A DNA stretch of 64,000 nucleotides from JAHDFB01 sp964607315 (GCA_964607315.1 CAZSKA010000001.1:6934-70933); one strand, 5' to 3'. Shown: positions 8,043-16,547, numbered from the stretch's first letter. A program made the numbers and translations. The notes: a model not told the origin generated them from the sequence alone.

Positions 8043-8633
8043 TTAGCGCTTTTCCCATATATAATAGAGGATAAATCCTAGAGCAGCACCTCCAAGGTGG
8101 GCTAAGTGAGCAATACCTGTTCCTCTACCAAACATCATTGCTAAGATGTCAATAGTAATAAATCCTGCAGCCATATATGCAAGAGGAAACCTTACAGGAA
8201 TAAGCAGTAGACCAGCTTTCATGTTAGGAAAATAAAGAGCTCCTAAAACAACTATAGTATAAACAGCTCCTGAAGCACCCAAAAGTCCAAAAGATTGAAC
8301 TTTAAAAAAGCTAAAAACCACAAAATAAACGATTGCTGCAAAAAGTCCACCAAATAGATAGGCTATGAATGTTTTCTTAGATCCTATTCTGTTTTCTACT
8401 AATGGCCCAAAAAAGTATAGCATCAGCATATTAAAGAAAATATGACCTAAAGTAGCATGGGTAAACATGGTAGAAACAAACTGAAACGGATAAAAATATG
8501 GACTTTGGTAATTATGTAATATCATAAAATCTGCAATCCTAGGGATTTGCATAGAGGTAATGCCTAAAGAGAAGAACACAAAAATATTGATAATCAATAA
8601 GTTCTTAACGGCAGGTGTAATCGGTGGAATCAT
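8043..8633 (-). CDS. Rhomboid-family intramembrane serine protease (compact)
   Basis: A 196-residue, six-helix membrane protease that cleaves transmembrane substrates within the bilayer. The catalytic Ser is in GASGAVYTI (Ser121) and the catalytic His in AHLAHLGG (His179). The loop-1 helix FTHATLGHIFFNMLMLYFFG holds the usual conserved His and Asn. It overlaps the upstream mutL by 4 nt (ATGA at 8630-8633), so it is translationally coupled to it. The biological substrate is unknown. A second, longer rhomboid is encoded at 33607-34524. Confidence 0.92.
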   Translation of the reverse strand: MIPPITPAVKNLLIINIFVFFSLGITSMQIPRIADFMILHNYQSPYFYPFQFVSTMFTHATLGHIFFNMLMLYFFGPLVENRIGSKKTFIAYLFGGLFAAIVYFVVFSFFKVQSFGLLGASGAVYTIVVLGALYFPNMKAGLLLIPVRFPLAYMAAGFITIDILAMMFGRGTGIAHLAHLGGAALGFILYYIWEKR

Positions 8634-10474
8634 TTCGTAATATTAAATCTTTGAAGAATTTCCTCTAGTGTAAACGTAGTAATTACACTCTTGTTCGATG
8701 GCGATAAATACGGATGTTCGCAAGCAAATAGTTTATTGACTAGAGAGCGCATCTCTTCTATGTCTAGTTTTGCATATTTATTTACCGACATTCTTTTTGC
8801 CATTCGTTTAGCAATCAGCTTTTTTTCTTCCATCACATCCTTTTCGTCTGTGATATTTTCCACTAAGCTTAACAATTCATCTTTGATGCTTCCTTTCTTT
8901 TGGAAATCTTCAGGAAGGCTTCTGATGATAAAGGAGTTTCCTCCAAAATCTTCTATTTCCCATCCTAACACATTCAAAAAAGAAAGCACATTTTTCAACA
9001 TTTCCGCTTGTGAAGCTGACAAGTCTATTGTTTCAGGAAACAATGTTTGCTGGGCACTCTTCGTACCCGTATCAATCTTCTCTAGATATTCCTCGTATAA
9101 AATACGTTCATGTGCAGCTTGTTGATCAATCAGTATGAAGCCGGATTTTATAGGAGAAAGAATATATCTATTGTGAAGTTGAAAGAGTTTTTGATCTTGG
9201 GAATCGTCTAAGATTTTCTTCTCTTTATCCTCCTGATACATTTTACTTTCTACAGTAAATACATCAGCGTCCTTATTCATTGTATCAACCTCTGGTTGGA
9301 TATCAATTAAACCTTCATAAAGAGATTCCCAGTTTTTTACATTAGCCTTTTCTTGTTTTTTATAATTATCATAGGGAGAATCACTTGACGTATTTGCTCT
9401 ACTAGGAGCAGAATAAGTATTCGTTGGATTTCCTGCTAAAGTGGTATTAAAATTACTCGACTCGAAATCCAATGATGGTGTCAAATTATGTTTACCTAGC
9501 GCATGTCTTATTGCTACTTTTATGTAATTATAAATCAGTCGTTCTTCCTCAAATTTAATTTCTTGTTTTGTGGGGTGAACGTTTATATCGATTTTAGATG
9601 GATCAATTTTGAGATAGATAAAAAAACCAGGATGTAAATCTGCAGAAATCAAGTTTTCGAAAGCAAATCGAATCGCATGATTCATATAATTGCTTTTGAT
9701 AAAGCGGTTATTTACAAAAAGGTATTGGTCTCCTCTAGTTTTCCTTGCGTGCTGCGGTTTCATAATAAATCCACCTATTCCTAACACGTCCGTTTTCTCT
9801 TCTAAAGGGACTAACTTTTCGTTCATTGCCTTTCCAAAAACATTAACTATTCGTTGCCTCAGATTACTTGCGGGCAACATGTAGATTTCATTATTATTAT
9901 GAAAAAGTGAAAATTTGATCTGCGGATAACAAAGCACTATTCTATGAAATTCGTCGAGAATATGTTTGTATTCGGTAGCCTCAGATTTTAAAAATTTTCT
10001 TCGGGCGGGCACATTGAAAAACAAGTTTTTTATGGAAATGGAAGTTCCATTCACTGCTTGACAAGGCTCTTGTTTAGATAATACACTTCCAGCAATAAGG
10101 ATCATAGTTCCTAGGTCGCTTTCTTGTTCTTTGGTAATCAATTCCACCTGTGAAACAGCCGCTATGGAAGCCATGGCTTCTCCTCGGAAGCCCATTGTGT
10201 TAATTGCGAAGAGATCTTCAGAAGAGCGAATTTTAGAAGTCGCGTGTCTCTCGAAACACATTCGAGCATCCATTGGTGACATGCCTTTACCATCATCAAT
10301 GACTTGAATCAGGGTTTTACCTGCATTTTTCAGAATCAATTTGATGGACTTACTTCCTGCATCTATTGCGTTTTCTAGTAATTCCTTTACAGCTGAAGAT
10401 GGTCTTTGAACCACTTCACCAGCAGCTATCTGATTAGCGATAGAATCCGGAAGCAACTGAATAATGTTACTCAT
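8630..10474 (-). CDS. mutL: DNA mismatch repair protein MutL
   Basis: MutL couples mismatch recognition by MutS to strand removal. The N-terminal GHKL ATPase is clear: KELLENAIDAG, VIDDGKGM and GFRGEAMASI in the first 100 residues, then the transducer domain with NNRFIKSN and DINVHPTKQEI. The C-terminal dimerisation domain carries DQQAAHERILYE, where the classical endonuclease motif of MutL without MutH is DQHA-x2-E-x4-E; the His is replaced by Gln. The 614-residue length is normal. Upstream lies a small membrane-protein gene with its stop directly abutting the mutL ATG; downstream is a coupled rhomboid gene. Confidence 0.97.
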   Translation of the reverse strand: MSNIIQLLPDSIANQIAAGEVVQRPSSAVKELLENAIDAGSKSIKLILKNAGKTLIQVIDDGKGMSPMDARMCFERHATSKIRSSEDLFAINTMGFRGEAMASIAAVSQVELITKEQESDLGTMILIAGSVLSKQEPCQAVNGTSISIKNLFFNVPARRKFLKSEATEYKHILDEFHRIVLCYPQIKFSLFHNNNEIYMLPASNLRQRIVNVFGKAMNEKLVPLEEKTDVLGIGGFIMKPQHARKTRGDQYLFVNNRFIKSNYMNHAIRFAFENLISADLHPGFFIYLKIDPSKIDINVHPTKQEIKFEEERLIYNYIKVAIRHALGKHNLTPSLDFESSNFNTTLAGNPTNTYSAPSRANTSSDSPYDNYKKQEKANVKNWESLYEGLIDIQPEVDTMNKDADVFTVESKMYQEDKEKKILDDSQDQKLFQLHNRYILSPIKSGFILIDQQAAHERILYEEYLEKIDTGTKSAQQTLFPETIDLSASQAEMLKNVLSFLNVLGWEIEDFGGNSFIIRSLPEDFQKKGSIKDELLSLVENITDEKDVMEEKKLIAKRMAKRMSVNKYAKLDIEEMRSLVNKLFACEHPYLSPSNKSVITTFTLEEILQRFNITK

Positions 10475-10795
10475 CTATTTTACCATTTCTTGTATAAAAG
10501 TTCCGAAATTTCCTAAGACATAAAGTACAAAAATCAACATGATAGCGACGATAATTGATACTCGAATATTACTTTTTCGTCGTATTTTAGAAGCCGTATT
10601 TGCTTTGTCGTAATAGTAAGGGCGTGAGGAATATCCCATTTTGATACGCGCCTTCATCGCCTCTAGCGATTCATCATCAGTGGCATTATATTCAGACATA
10701 AGATTCTCGAGCCGCTCCTTTTGTTCATCATAAAACTGCGGAATGTATGTAAACCCTTGTGGTCTTGCTCGTTTACCTAATCCTAAAAATCTCAT
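10475..10795 (-). CDS. Small C-terminally anchored membrane protein, unknown function
   Basis: A 106-residue protein with a basic N terminus (MRFLGLGKRARPQGFTYIPQ), a charged helical middle and one membrane helix near residues 79-97 (VSIIVAIMLIFVLYVLGNF). Its TAG stop immediately precedes the mutL ATG, so it belongs to the mutL-rhomboid operon. I do not recognise a characterised family; proteins of this type are common in Bacteroidota genomes. The N-terminal R-P-x-G-F-x-Y-I-P-x-F-Y segment looks like the most conserved part. Confidence 0.75.
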   Translation of the reverse strand: MRFLGLGKRARPQGFTYIPQFYDEQKERLENLMSEYNATDDESLEAMKARIKMGYSSRPYYYDKANTASKIRRKSNIRVSIIVAIMLIFVLYVLGNFGTFIQEMVK

Positions 10796-10828
10796 CTATT
10801 CTCTCTTTACCCAAAGATACAATTTTCC

Positions 10829-11404
10829 TTATGAAACTCCACGCTTCCTTACCTCTGCCTTTAAGAATGGCACATTTTCTTTTTCAAACCAGGCATTTTT
10901 CTTCATCCAGCGATTGTTAAGCGGCGAAGGATGAGGTAAGACCATGTACGTGGGTAGGTAGTCCTCAAAGTGCATGACTTTATGTGTTAATGTTAGTTTT
11001 TTTTCTTTTGGCAAATAATAATCTTGGGCGTATTTCCCTATGAGGAGAATGAGCGGATTCCCTTCTATTTTTGAAAAGAGTTTAGTGTGCCAAGTAGGAG
11101 CGCATTCTGTACAAGGTGGTAAATCCCCAGTTTTTCCTTTCCCTGGATAACAAAACCCCATAGGAATTACACCGAAATTTTCAACTGTATAAAATGACGC
11201 CTCATCTACTCCTAGCCAAGATCGAAGTCTTTCTCCACTTTTATCTGCCCATGGTTTAGAACTTTCGTGAACGACTTTTCCCGGAGCTTGACCTATTAGA
11301 ATAATTTTACTTTTTTTATGACAAGTTAGGATTGGGTTGGGACCCAAAGGTAATTTCTCTTCGCAGAGCCTGCAGGAGCGTATTTCTTTTAGTAAGTTTT
11401 CCAT
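10829..11404 (-). CDS. Uracil-DNA glycosylase superfamily protein
   Basis: About 191 residues. The upstream in-frame start at 11422 is a GTG inside the ogt gene, so I prefer the ATG at 11404, 4 nt after the ogt stop, giving MENLLKEIRSCRLCEE. UDG-superfamily motifs are visible: motif A ILIGQAPGKVVHES and motif B LPHPSPLN near the C terminus. Cys-x2-Cys near the N terminus and CTEC in the middle recall the Fe-S-binding branches of the superfamily, but whether a cluster is bound is uncertain. The likely role is excision of deaminated or damaged bases from DNA. It is probably co-transcribed with ogt. Confidence 0.8.
   Translation of the reverse strand: MENLLKEIRSCRLCEEKLPLGPNPILTCHKKSKIILIGQAPGKVVHESSKPWADKSGERLRSWLGVDEASFYTVENFGVIPMGFCYPGKGKTGDLPPCTECAPTWHTKLFSKIEGNPLILLIGKYAQDYYLPKEKKLTLTHKVMHFEDYLPTYMVLPHPSPLNNRWMKKNAWFEKENVPFLKAEVRKRGVS
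11332..11347. repeat. Dispersed palindrome copy: TTGGGT/ACCCAA
   Basis: Perfect 6-bp arms around TGGG, inside the UDG-like gene. A member of the TTTGGG...CCCAAA family described in the findings. Confidence 0.6.
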
Positions 11405-11408
11405 GTGT

Positions 11409-11882
11409 TTAAAAGAGTTCACTCATTAAAGGAGCTTTTTCTAATGATAATAGAAATTTCTTCATATCGAGACCTTGGGAGTATCCAACTAATTTAGCGT
11501 CTTTTCCTATAACCCGATGACAGGGGATAATAATAGGAATGGGATTTGCACCATTTGCTTTTCCTACTGCTCGTACTTTTTTGATATCACCACATGCAAT
11601 AGCAAGGTCTGAATAGGATTTTACTTGTCCATAACGTATTTTCAATAATTCTTCCCACACACTTTGCTGGAATGTTGTTCCAGAACGATAATCAAGCGGT
11701 AGATCGAATGCTTTTCTTTTACCCTGGAAATATTCACGAAGCTCTCTTTGGGCCTGACCCAAAAAATCATGCTTAGATTCCACCACCTCTTCATTTGATC
11801 TTTCCAAGCGAGTTATGCCTATATTCGAACAATAAAGATTAAGTTTACCAAGTGGACTATTAAAAGATTGTGCATATTCCAT
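11409..11882 (-). CDS. ogt: Methylated-DNA-[protein]-cysteine S-methyltransferase (Ogt/AGT)
   Basis: This is a suicide repair enzyme that moves the alkyl group from O6-methylguanine (or O4-methylthymine) in DNA to its own active-site Cys. The diagnostic PCHRVIG motif is at residues 120-126, with Cys121 the acceptor. Preceding it are RAVGKANGANPIPIII and the helix-turn-helix region FQQSVWEELLKIRYGQVKSYSD. The length of 157 residues matches the Ogt type without an Ada regulatory domain. It is upstream of and nearly contiguous with the UDG-like gene, forming a small DNA-repair operon. Confidence 0.95.
   Translation of the reverse strand: MEYAQSFNSPLGKLNLYCSNIGITRLERSNEEVVESKHDFLGQAQRELREYFQGKRKAFDLPLDYRSGTTFQQSVWEELLKIRYGQVKSYSDLAIACGDIKKVRAVGKANGANPIPIIIPCHRVIGKDAKLVGYSQGLDMKKFLLSLEKAPLMSELF
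11747..11763. repeat. Dispersed palindrome copy: TTTGGG/CCCAAA
   Basis: Perfect 6-bp arms around CCTGA, inside ogt, where it encodes a Gly-Gln-Ala-Gln segment. Confidence 0.6.
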
Positions 11883-11990
11883 ACGTCGAATATAGTAGGT
11901 TTATCGATAAATAATCGACTATTATCCGAATTTATTACTTTGCGGAATATTTATCTATAATATTATGTTCACAGATAAAACCTTTCATTT

Positions 11991-12884
11991 ATGAATGTAC
12001 TCTCACTGGAGAATGTAGTTAAAGACTACAAAAATCATCGCGCTGTCGATCATGTTTCTTTCAACATGGAAAAAGGAAAAATATTTGGATTATTAGGGCC
12101 GAATGGTGCTGGTAAAACGTCCTTGATTCGAATAATAACTAGCATCACTGGGGCGGATAGTGGTAAAGTTTATTTGGATGGTCAGTTGATCAATCAACGG
12201 ACACCGGAACATATAGGTTATATGCCTGAGGAGCGCGGATTATATAAAAAGATGAAGGTGGGAGATCACCTTACGTACTTAGCTTCACTCAAAGGACTTG
12301 ACCGCAAAACTTCCAAGAATAAGATTTCCTATTGGCTTGATCGACTTGAAATTGCTTCTTGGGAAAATAAAAAAGTGAATGAGCTGTCCAAGGGAATGCA
12401 ACAGAAAATACAGTTTATAGCAACGGTATTACACGAGCCAAGTCTTATCATTTTGGACGAACCTTTTTCAGGTCTTGATCCGGTGAATACGAATATAATA
12501 AAGGAAGAAATCAGACGCTTAAATCAAGAAGGATCTAGTATTATTTTTTCAACACATAGAATGGAAAGTGTGGAAGAAATCTGTGAGGATTTGGTTTTAA
12601 TCAATCAAGGGAAGGTGCAGTTAACAGGAAATGTACACGAGGTCAAAGAACAATTTAAAGAGAATAAATATCTGCTTGAATTGCAAAAAGGTAGCGCATT
12701 AGTTGATAGTTCTCATGTAGAAATTCAAAAAATAGGAGAGGGTGTTTTCGAATTACAAGGTGAGACGGATGAACATGTTCAGGCATTTTTAAGAGATCAA
12801 TTGAATGCGGGTGCGAAGGTTAGATCTTTTGAGGAGATACTGCCGAGTATTAATGATATTTTTATAAAACTTGTTAAAAACTAG
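11991..12884 (+). CDS. ABC transporter ATP-binding protein (NatA-like)
   Basis: A 297-residue ATPase subunit of an ABC-2 type exporter. Walker A is GLLGPNGAGKTS, the signature is NELSKGMQQK, and Walker B is LIILDEPFSGLDP followed by a switch His in FSTHRME. The C-terminal 80 residues form the extra domain typical of NatA-like proteins (DUF4162). The permease gene follows after 6 nt. NatAB was described as a sodium exporter in Bacillus, but for this broad family the substrate cannot be deduced from sequence. Confidence 0.9.
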   Translation: MNVLSLENVVKDYKNHRAVDHVSFNMEKGKIFGLLGPNGAGKTSLIRIITSITGADSGKVYLDGQLINQRTPEHIGYMPEERGLYKKMKVGDHLTYLASLKGLDRKTSKNKISYWLDRLEIASWENKKVNELSKGMQQKIQFIATVLHEPSLIILDEPFSGLDPVNTNIIKEEIRRLNQEGSSIIFSTHRMESVEEICEDLVLINQGKVQLTGNVHEVKEQFKENKYLLELQKGSALVDSSHVEIQKIGEGVFELQGETDEHVQAFLRDQLNAGAKVRSFEEILPSINDIFIKLVKN

Positions 12885-12890
12885 GGAGCT

Positions 12891-14213
12891 ATGAATAAGT
12901 TATGGACAATTACAGTTAGGGAATATCTTGTAAGAGTAAAATCTAAAAGTTTTATAATTGCAACCTTATTAACGCCATTGGCGTTTGGTGCTTTTTTCAT
13001 CTTTAGTGGTGCTGTAAGCTATTATTCGCAAGAGAAAGATAAATTAGTTCTTGTCGTTGATGAAGGAAATCAGACGAGAGAATTTTTAACATCAAATGGC
13101 ACTTTTAATTTTGAATATTCTACCGTTTCTATGGAAGATTCTAAAGTTAAATTTGAAGAAGAAACATATGATATTTTGCTTACTCTTCCTAAGCAAATAG
13201 AGGCAAAGAACAGGTGTCAAGTTAGTTATAAAAGCAAGGAGAAAATAGGCATCAATACAATCGACAACTTAGAAGAGTCATTAGAAAAAGCCTTTGAAAA
13301 AGCAAGAATAGAAGAATCGGAATTCGATAAGGAAATCCTAGCAAATTTTAATGTGAAGGTGGATTTAGAAAATGCTGATTTTATAGAATCGAAGGGAGAA
13401 TCAAGTGATAGTAAATTAAGTGTTTTAATTGGGACTATTTTCGGATTTATAATGGGTTTCCTCATGTATATGGTGATCTTTATTTATGGAGGTATGGTTA
13501 TGCGTTCGGTGATGGAAGAGAAGATAAATAGAATAGTAGAAGTCATTATTTCTTCGGTAAAACCATTCCAATTGATGTTAGGAAAATTACTTGGTGTTGG
13601 AGCTGTGGGATTAACGCAGTTGTTAGTTTGGATAATACTTATGTCGATAATCGTAGTCGTAGGAAGTCAATTTTTAGGATTCGACAGTGCTCAGATGACG
13701 GATATGTCGCAGATGAATACATCTATTCCTCAAGATCAATTAAATGAACTTTCTATTACTACAGCCGTGGCTGAGTTTAAAAAACTTAATTGGATTTTAA
13801 TTTTACCTGTTTTTATCATATGCTTCTTAAGTGGATATTTTATTTACTCCTCATTATTTGCGGCAATTGGTGCAGCGATAGGAGATGATATGGGAGAATC
13901 ACAATCATTAATGATGCCAATAGTCATACCTGTAATTATGGCATTTACAATGTTATTTCCCATAATCAATAATCCTAATGGAGGTTTGGCGATTTTTGGT
14001 TCCATGTTTCCTTTGTTTAGTCCTATTCTGTTACCTGCTAGACTTGCATTTGATCCACCATTATGGCAAGTGGCCATCTCTATAATTCTGATGATTGTAA
14101 CAGTTTTGTTTATGGTTTGGTTAGCGGGGAAAATCTACAGGGTGGGGATTTTAATGTATGGAAAAAAGACTTCATTTAAGGAGATTGCGAAGTGGGTGTT
14201 TTATAAAAGTTGA
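12891..14213 (+). CDS. ABC-2 type permease (NatB-like)
   Basis: A 440-residue membrane subunit. One membrane helix lies near residues 22-45 (IIATLLTPLAFGAFFIFSGA), followed by a large extracytoplasmic domain of about 130 residues. Five or six C-terminal helices start near residue 178, including GTIFGFIMGFLMYMVIFIYGGMV. The segment VMEEKINRIVEVIISSVKPFQLMLGKLLG is the conserved coupling region of this family. It pairs with the ATPase encoded 6 nt upstream. The substrate is unknown. Confidence 0.9.
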   Translation: MNKLWTITVREYLVRVKSKSFIIATLLTPLAFGAFFIFSGAVSYYSQEKDKLVLVVDEGNQTREFLTSNGTFNFEYSTVSMEDSKVKFEEETYDILLTLPKQIEAKNRCQVSYKSKEKIGINTIDNLEESLEKAFEKARIEESEFDKEILANFNVKVDLENADFIESKGESSDSKLSVLIGTIFGFIMGFLMYMVIFIYGGMVMRSVMEEKINRIVEVIISSVKPFQLMLGKLLGVGAVGLTQLLVWIILMSIIVVVGSQFLGFDSAQMTDMSQMNTSIPQDQLNELSITTAVAEFKKLNWILILPVFIICFLSGYFIYSSLFAAIGAAIGDDMGESQSLMMPIVIPVIMAFTMLFPIINNPNGGLAIFGSMFPLFSPILLPARLAFDPPLWQVAISIILMIVTVLFMVWLAGKIYRVGILMYGKKTSFKEIAKWVFYKS

Positions 14214-14282
14214 TAAGGATAAATGAATACATGCTTTTTATAGAGAAAGAGGTTAGTATTAAATGTTCTATATTTATTTTTT

Positions 14283-14301
14283 TTTGGGCTTTAAGCCCAA
14301 A
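14283..14301. repeat. Dispersed palindrome copy with 9-bp arms (intergenic)
   Basis: TTTGGGCTT and AAGCCCAAA pair perfectly around one T. A long T-run precedes it on the + strand and no T-run follows it, which argues against a + strand terminator. It is one of the best copies of the family. Confidence 0.75.
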
Positions 14302-14343
14302 GTGGTTAAATTAGTACAACGCTAGTTTGTAAAAGAATAGTCA

Positions 14344-14922
14344 ATGGAAAAAGTAAGATGCGGTTGGTGTTTGTCAAGTGAATTGTATATGAAGTATCAT
14401 GACGAAGAATGGGGTGTGCCCAGTTATGATGATCAGCATTTGTTCGAAATGCTCATTTTAGAAGGAAATCAAGCAGGACTTTCATGGATTACAATACTTA
14501 ATAAAAGGGAGAATTTTAGAGAAGCATTTGATGGATTCAATGCCGAAAAGATGGCTCGTTACGATGAGAAGAAAGTTGCTGAATTACTGAATAATGCGGG
14601 AATTATTCGAAATAAATTAAAGGTAAGAGCCGCTATTTCTAATGCCCAAACTTATCTGAAAATTGTTGAAGGAGGAATGAGCTTTTCCGATTATTTCTGG
14701 AGGTTCAATGATTTTAAAGTAACTGTAAATTCTTATAAAACATTAGAAGAGGTTCCTAATACTACTGACATTAGCGATGCTATGTCAAAGCAAATGAAAA
14801 AGGATGGATTTAAGTTTGTTGGGTCCACAGTCATGTATGCACACATGCAAGCAACAGGAATGGTGAATGATCACCTGGTGGATTGTTTTAGATATGAAGA
14901 ATGTAAGGCTTTGATAAAATAA
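14344..14922 (+). CDS. tag: DNA-3-methyladenine glycosylase I
   Basis: Tag removes N3-methyladenine from alkylated DNA. The zinc-binding and fold-defining N terminus is CGWCLSSELYMKYHDEEWGVP, followed by LFEMLILEGNQAGLSWITILNKRENFREAF and GSTVMYAHMQATGMVNDHLVDC near the C terminus. The 192-residue length is typical. It is a single gene bounded by a strong terminator. Together with ogt, the UDG-like gene and mutL it makes this stretch rich in DNA-repair genes, although the strands differ. Confidence 0.96.
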   Translation: MEKVRCGWCLSSELYMKYHDEEWGVPSYDDQHLFEMLILEGNQAGLSWITILNKRENFREAFDGFNAEKMARYDEKKVAELLNNAGIIRNKLKVRAAISNAQTYLKIVEGGMSFSDYFWRFNDFKVTVNSYKTLEEVPNTTDISDAMSKQMKKDGFKFVGSTVMYAHMQATGMVNDHLVDCFRYEECKALIK

Positions 14923-14923
14923 C

Positions 14924-14957
14924 AAAGGCTTTGACATCAATGATGCCAAAGCCTTTT
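14924..14957. terminator. Bidirectional terminator between tag and yceI
   Basis: AAAGGCTTTG (14924-14933) pairs with CAAAGCCTTT (14947-14956), extended by an inner CATC/GATG stem. It sits between the convergent genes tag and yceI and can stop transcription from both. Confidence 0.8.
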
Positions 14958-14978
14958 ACACCTATTAAACACTTTATC

Positions 14979-15569
14979 TTATTTTACTAGTAATTCAACA
15001 TCAATGTCGAATTCATCGTAGATTGTTTTATCACCTAAACCTGAGAAAAAAGAACCTGATCCGTATTGAACATCATATTCCGTTCTATCAACTTTAATTG
15101 AAGCTGTTGCTTTCTTCATTCCATCAAGATCCATGATGTTTGTATAGAATTTTACTGGAGCTGTTTTTCCTTTTATAGTAAGGTCAGCTGTTACTTTATA
15201 GTCACCAGGAGTTCCTTTGGCAGCTACACTCGTGATATTCAAAGTAGCTGTTGGGTTTTTAGCAACACTAAAAAAGTCATCGCTCATTAAGTGACCTTTA
15301 AGGTTTTCTGCTGGTCCACCTGTAATATCAGTAATCGCGATTGTACTCATGTCGATCATGAAGTTTCCACCTGTTAAATTTCCATTGTCATCAAATTCTA
15401 GGCTTCCGCTTTTAAGATCTACTGTTCCTGTGTGAGAACCAGTTACTTTATATGCTTTCCAAGTTATAGCAGATGATTGAATCTCTTTAGTAATAACATC
15501 TTCATTAATTCCAGTTAAAAATGCTGCAGCTAACAGCAATGGTAGTAAGCTAATTGTAAAAAATTTCAT
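14979..15569 (-). CDS. YceI-family periplasmic protein
   Basis: A 196-residue exported protein with an N-terminal signal peptide (MKFFTISLLPLLLAAAFLTG). The YceI lipocalin-like domain is evident: SSAITWKAYKVTGSHTGTVDLKSGSLEFDDNGNLTGGNFMIDM, LKGHLMSDDFFSVAKNPTATLNI and the terminal DEFDIDVELLV. YceI proteins bind long-chain isoprenoids or other lipids in the periplasm; the ligand here is unknown. It lies 14 nt downstream of a MarR regulator gene, a common arrangement in Bacteroidota that suggests it is the regulator's target. Confidence 0.93.
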   Translation of the reverse strand: MKFFTISLLPLLLAAAFLTGINEDVITKEIQSSAITWKAYKVTGSHTGTVDLKSGSLEFDDNGNLTGGNFMIDMSTIAITDITGGPAENLKGHLMSDDFFSVAKNPTATLNITSVAAKGTPGDYKVTADLTIKGKTAPVKFYTNIMDLDGMKKATASIKVDRTEYDVQYGSGSFFSGLGDKTIYDEFDIDVELLVK

Positions 15570-15583
15570 TTTATATTTATTTG

Positions 15584-16042
15584 TTAATTATTATATCCTC
15601 TTATTTTATCAAGTAAGTGATTAAGTTGAATCGCATCTTCGTCACTTAGTTTATATGAGTCAAAGACATTAGGGCTTAATTCGCGACTTACCTCATTCAA
15701 AAGTGTTTCTCCTGATTCTTTAAGCGCAACATCAACTAATCTCTTGTCTAATTTATTCACACATTTGCTGATTAATTTTTTATCAACAAGTCTATCTACG
15801 ATTCTAGAAATATCAGACATTCTATCGATCATTCTTTCTCGTATAACCTGTGTACTAATCGGTTCACCTGCTCCTTTAAGAATCCGTAAGATATTATATT
15901 GCTTCATCGTAATGCCAAATTTTTTGTAGGCCTTAGATAAATTTGTTTCTATATATCTCGATGTATATAAAATATTCACAAGACTCTTTTCTTGTGGATT
16001 CTTAAAGGGTTTCCTTTGTTGTAAATCTTCTTCCAAGCTCAT
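15584..16042 (-). CDS. MarR-family transcriptional regulator
   Basis: A winged-helix regulator of about 152 residues with ITMKQYNILRILKGAGEPISTQVIRERMIDRMSDISRIVDRLVDKKLISKCVNKLDKRLVDVALKESG, the classical MarR helix-turn-helix and wing. Two starts are possible. The upstream ATG at 16069 lies within a perfect 12-bp palindrome, so I prefer the ATG at 16042 (MSLEEDLQQRK), which leaves the palindrome in the promoter region as an operator. It is probably autoregulatory and co-transcribed with yceI. Confidence 0.9.
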   Translation of the reverse strand: MSLEEDLQQRKPFKNPQEKSLVNILYTSRYIETNLSKAYKKFGITMKQYNILRILKGAGEPISTQVIRERMIDRMSDISRIVDRLVDKKLISKCVNKLDKRLVDVALKESGETLLNEVSRELSPNVFDSYKLSDEDAIQLNHLLDKIRGYNN

Positions 16043-16057
16043 AACGACCTTATAACG

Positions 16058-16093
16058 ATGTTTAAACATTGATTGTTTCGGCTAGGAACCGAA
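16058..16093 (-). promoter_or_regulatory. Candidate MarR operator: two inverted repeats
   Basis: ATGTTTAAACAT at 16058-16069 is a perfect 12-bp palindrome. At 16077-16093 a second inverted repeat has arms TTCGG and CCGAA around 7 nt. Both lie just upstream of the preferred MarR start (16042), where an autoregulatory MarR dimer would be expected to bind. Confidence 0.45.
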
Positions 16094-16547
16094 GCGTCTG
16101 CCAAAAGACAAAATTTCTTCTATTAAAAGTGGTTTTTAAAATCATTTCAAGAAAGCTAAAACGCCCATTAGATAAAGGAATTACCTGTCTTTATTGTTGT
16201 AGAATAAACCATTATACATAAAATAAAAATGCCATGTGATGTTGTTTTGGCATGGTTATTGAAATATAGTATGATGTAGGCAAAGGTGTCGAAAAGAGAA
16301 CTAACAATAACTGTCCATACAACTTTATAATTGATACAATAGAATTTAATTATAGAAATCTGTAGAACAAAGAAGAGATAATAGCATGTATTAATTTCTT
16401 GGGTTTACATACAAATAGAATTGTGACTCAAAATGCGTTAATCATAGCCTACAAAAAAAGAGATGAAGTCATTGACTCATCTCTTTTTTATTTTATGGAG
16501 ATATTTGTTTCTTGTTCCTTTTAAAAGCCACTACTAGGCATAAAAAA
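16094..16547. other. Non-coding stretch between marR and rpmE
   Basis: No open frame of note is seen on either strand. Two hairpins stand out. Arms ATGCCA (16229-16234) and TGGCAT (16248-16253) are followed by a T-rich run on the minus strand. A strong stem at 16453-16489 (GAGATG/CATCTC plus AGTC/GACT), flanked by A- and T-runs, could work in both directions. Neither belongs to an obvious gene: rpmE has its own terminator at 16542-16571. A small RNA between them is possible. Confidence 0.35.

Noticed and set aside
14283..14301. Intergenic palindrome considered as the terminator of the NatB-like gene
   Set aside because: The T-run is before, not after, the hairpin on the + strand, and identical palindromes occur in the middle of coding regions.
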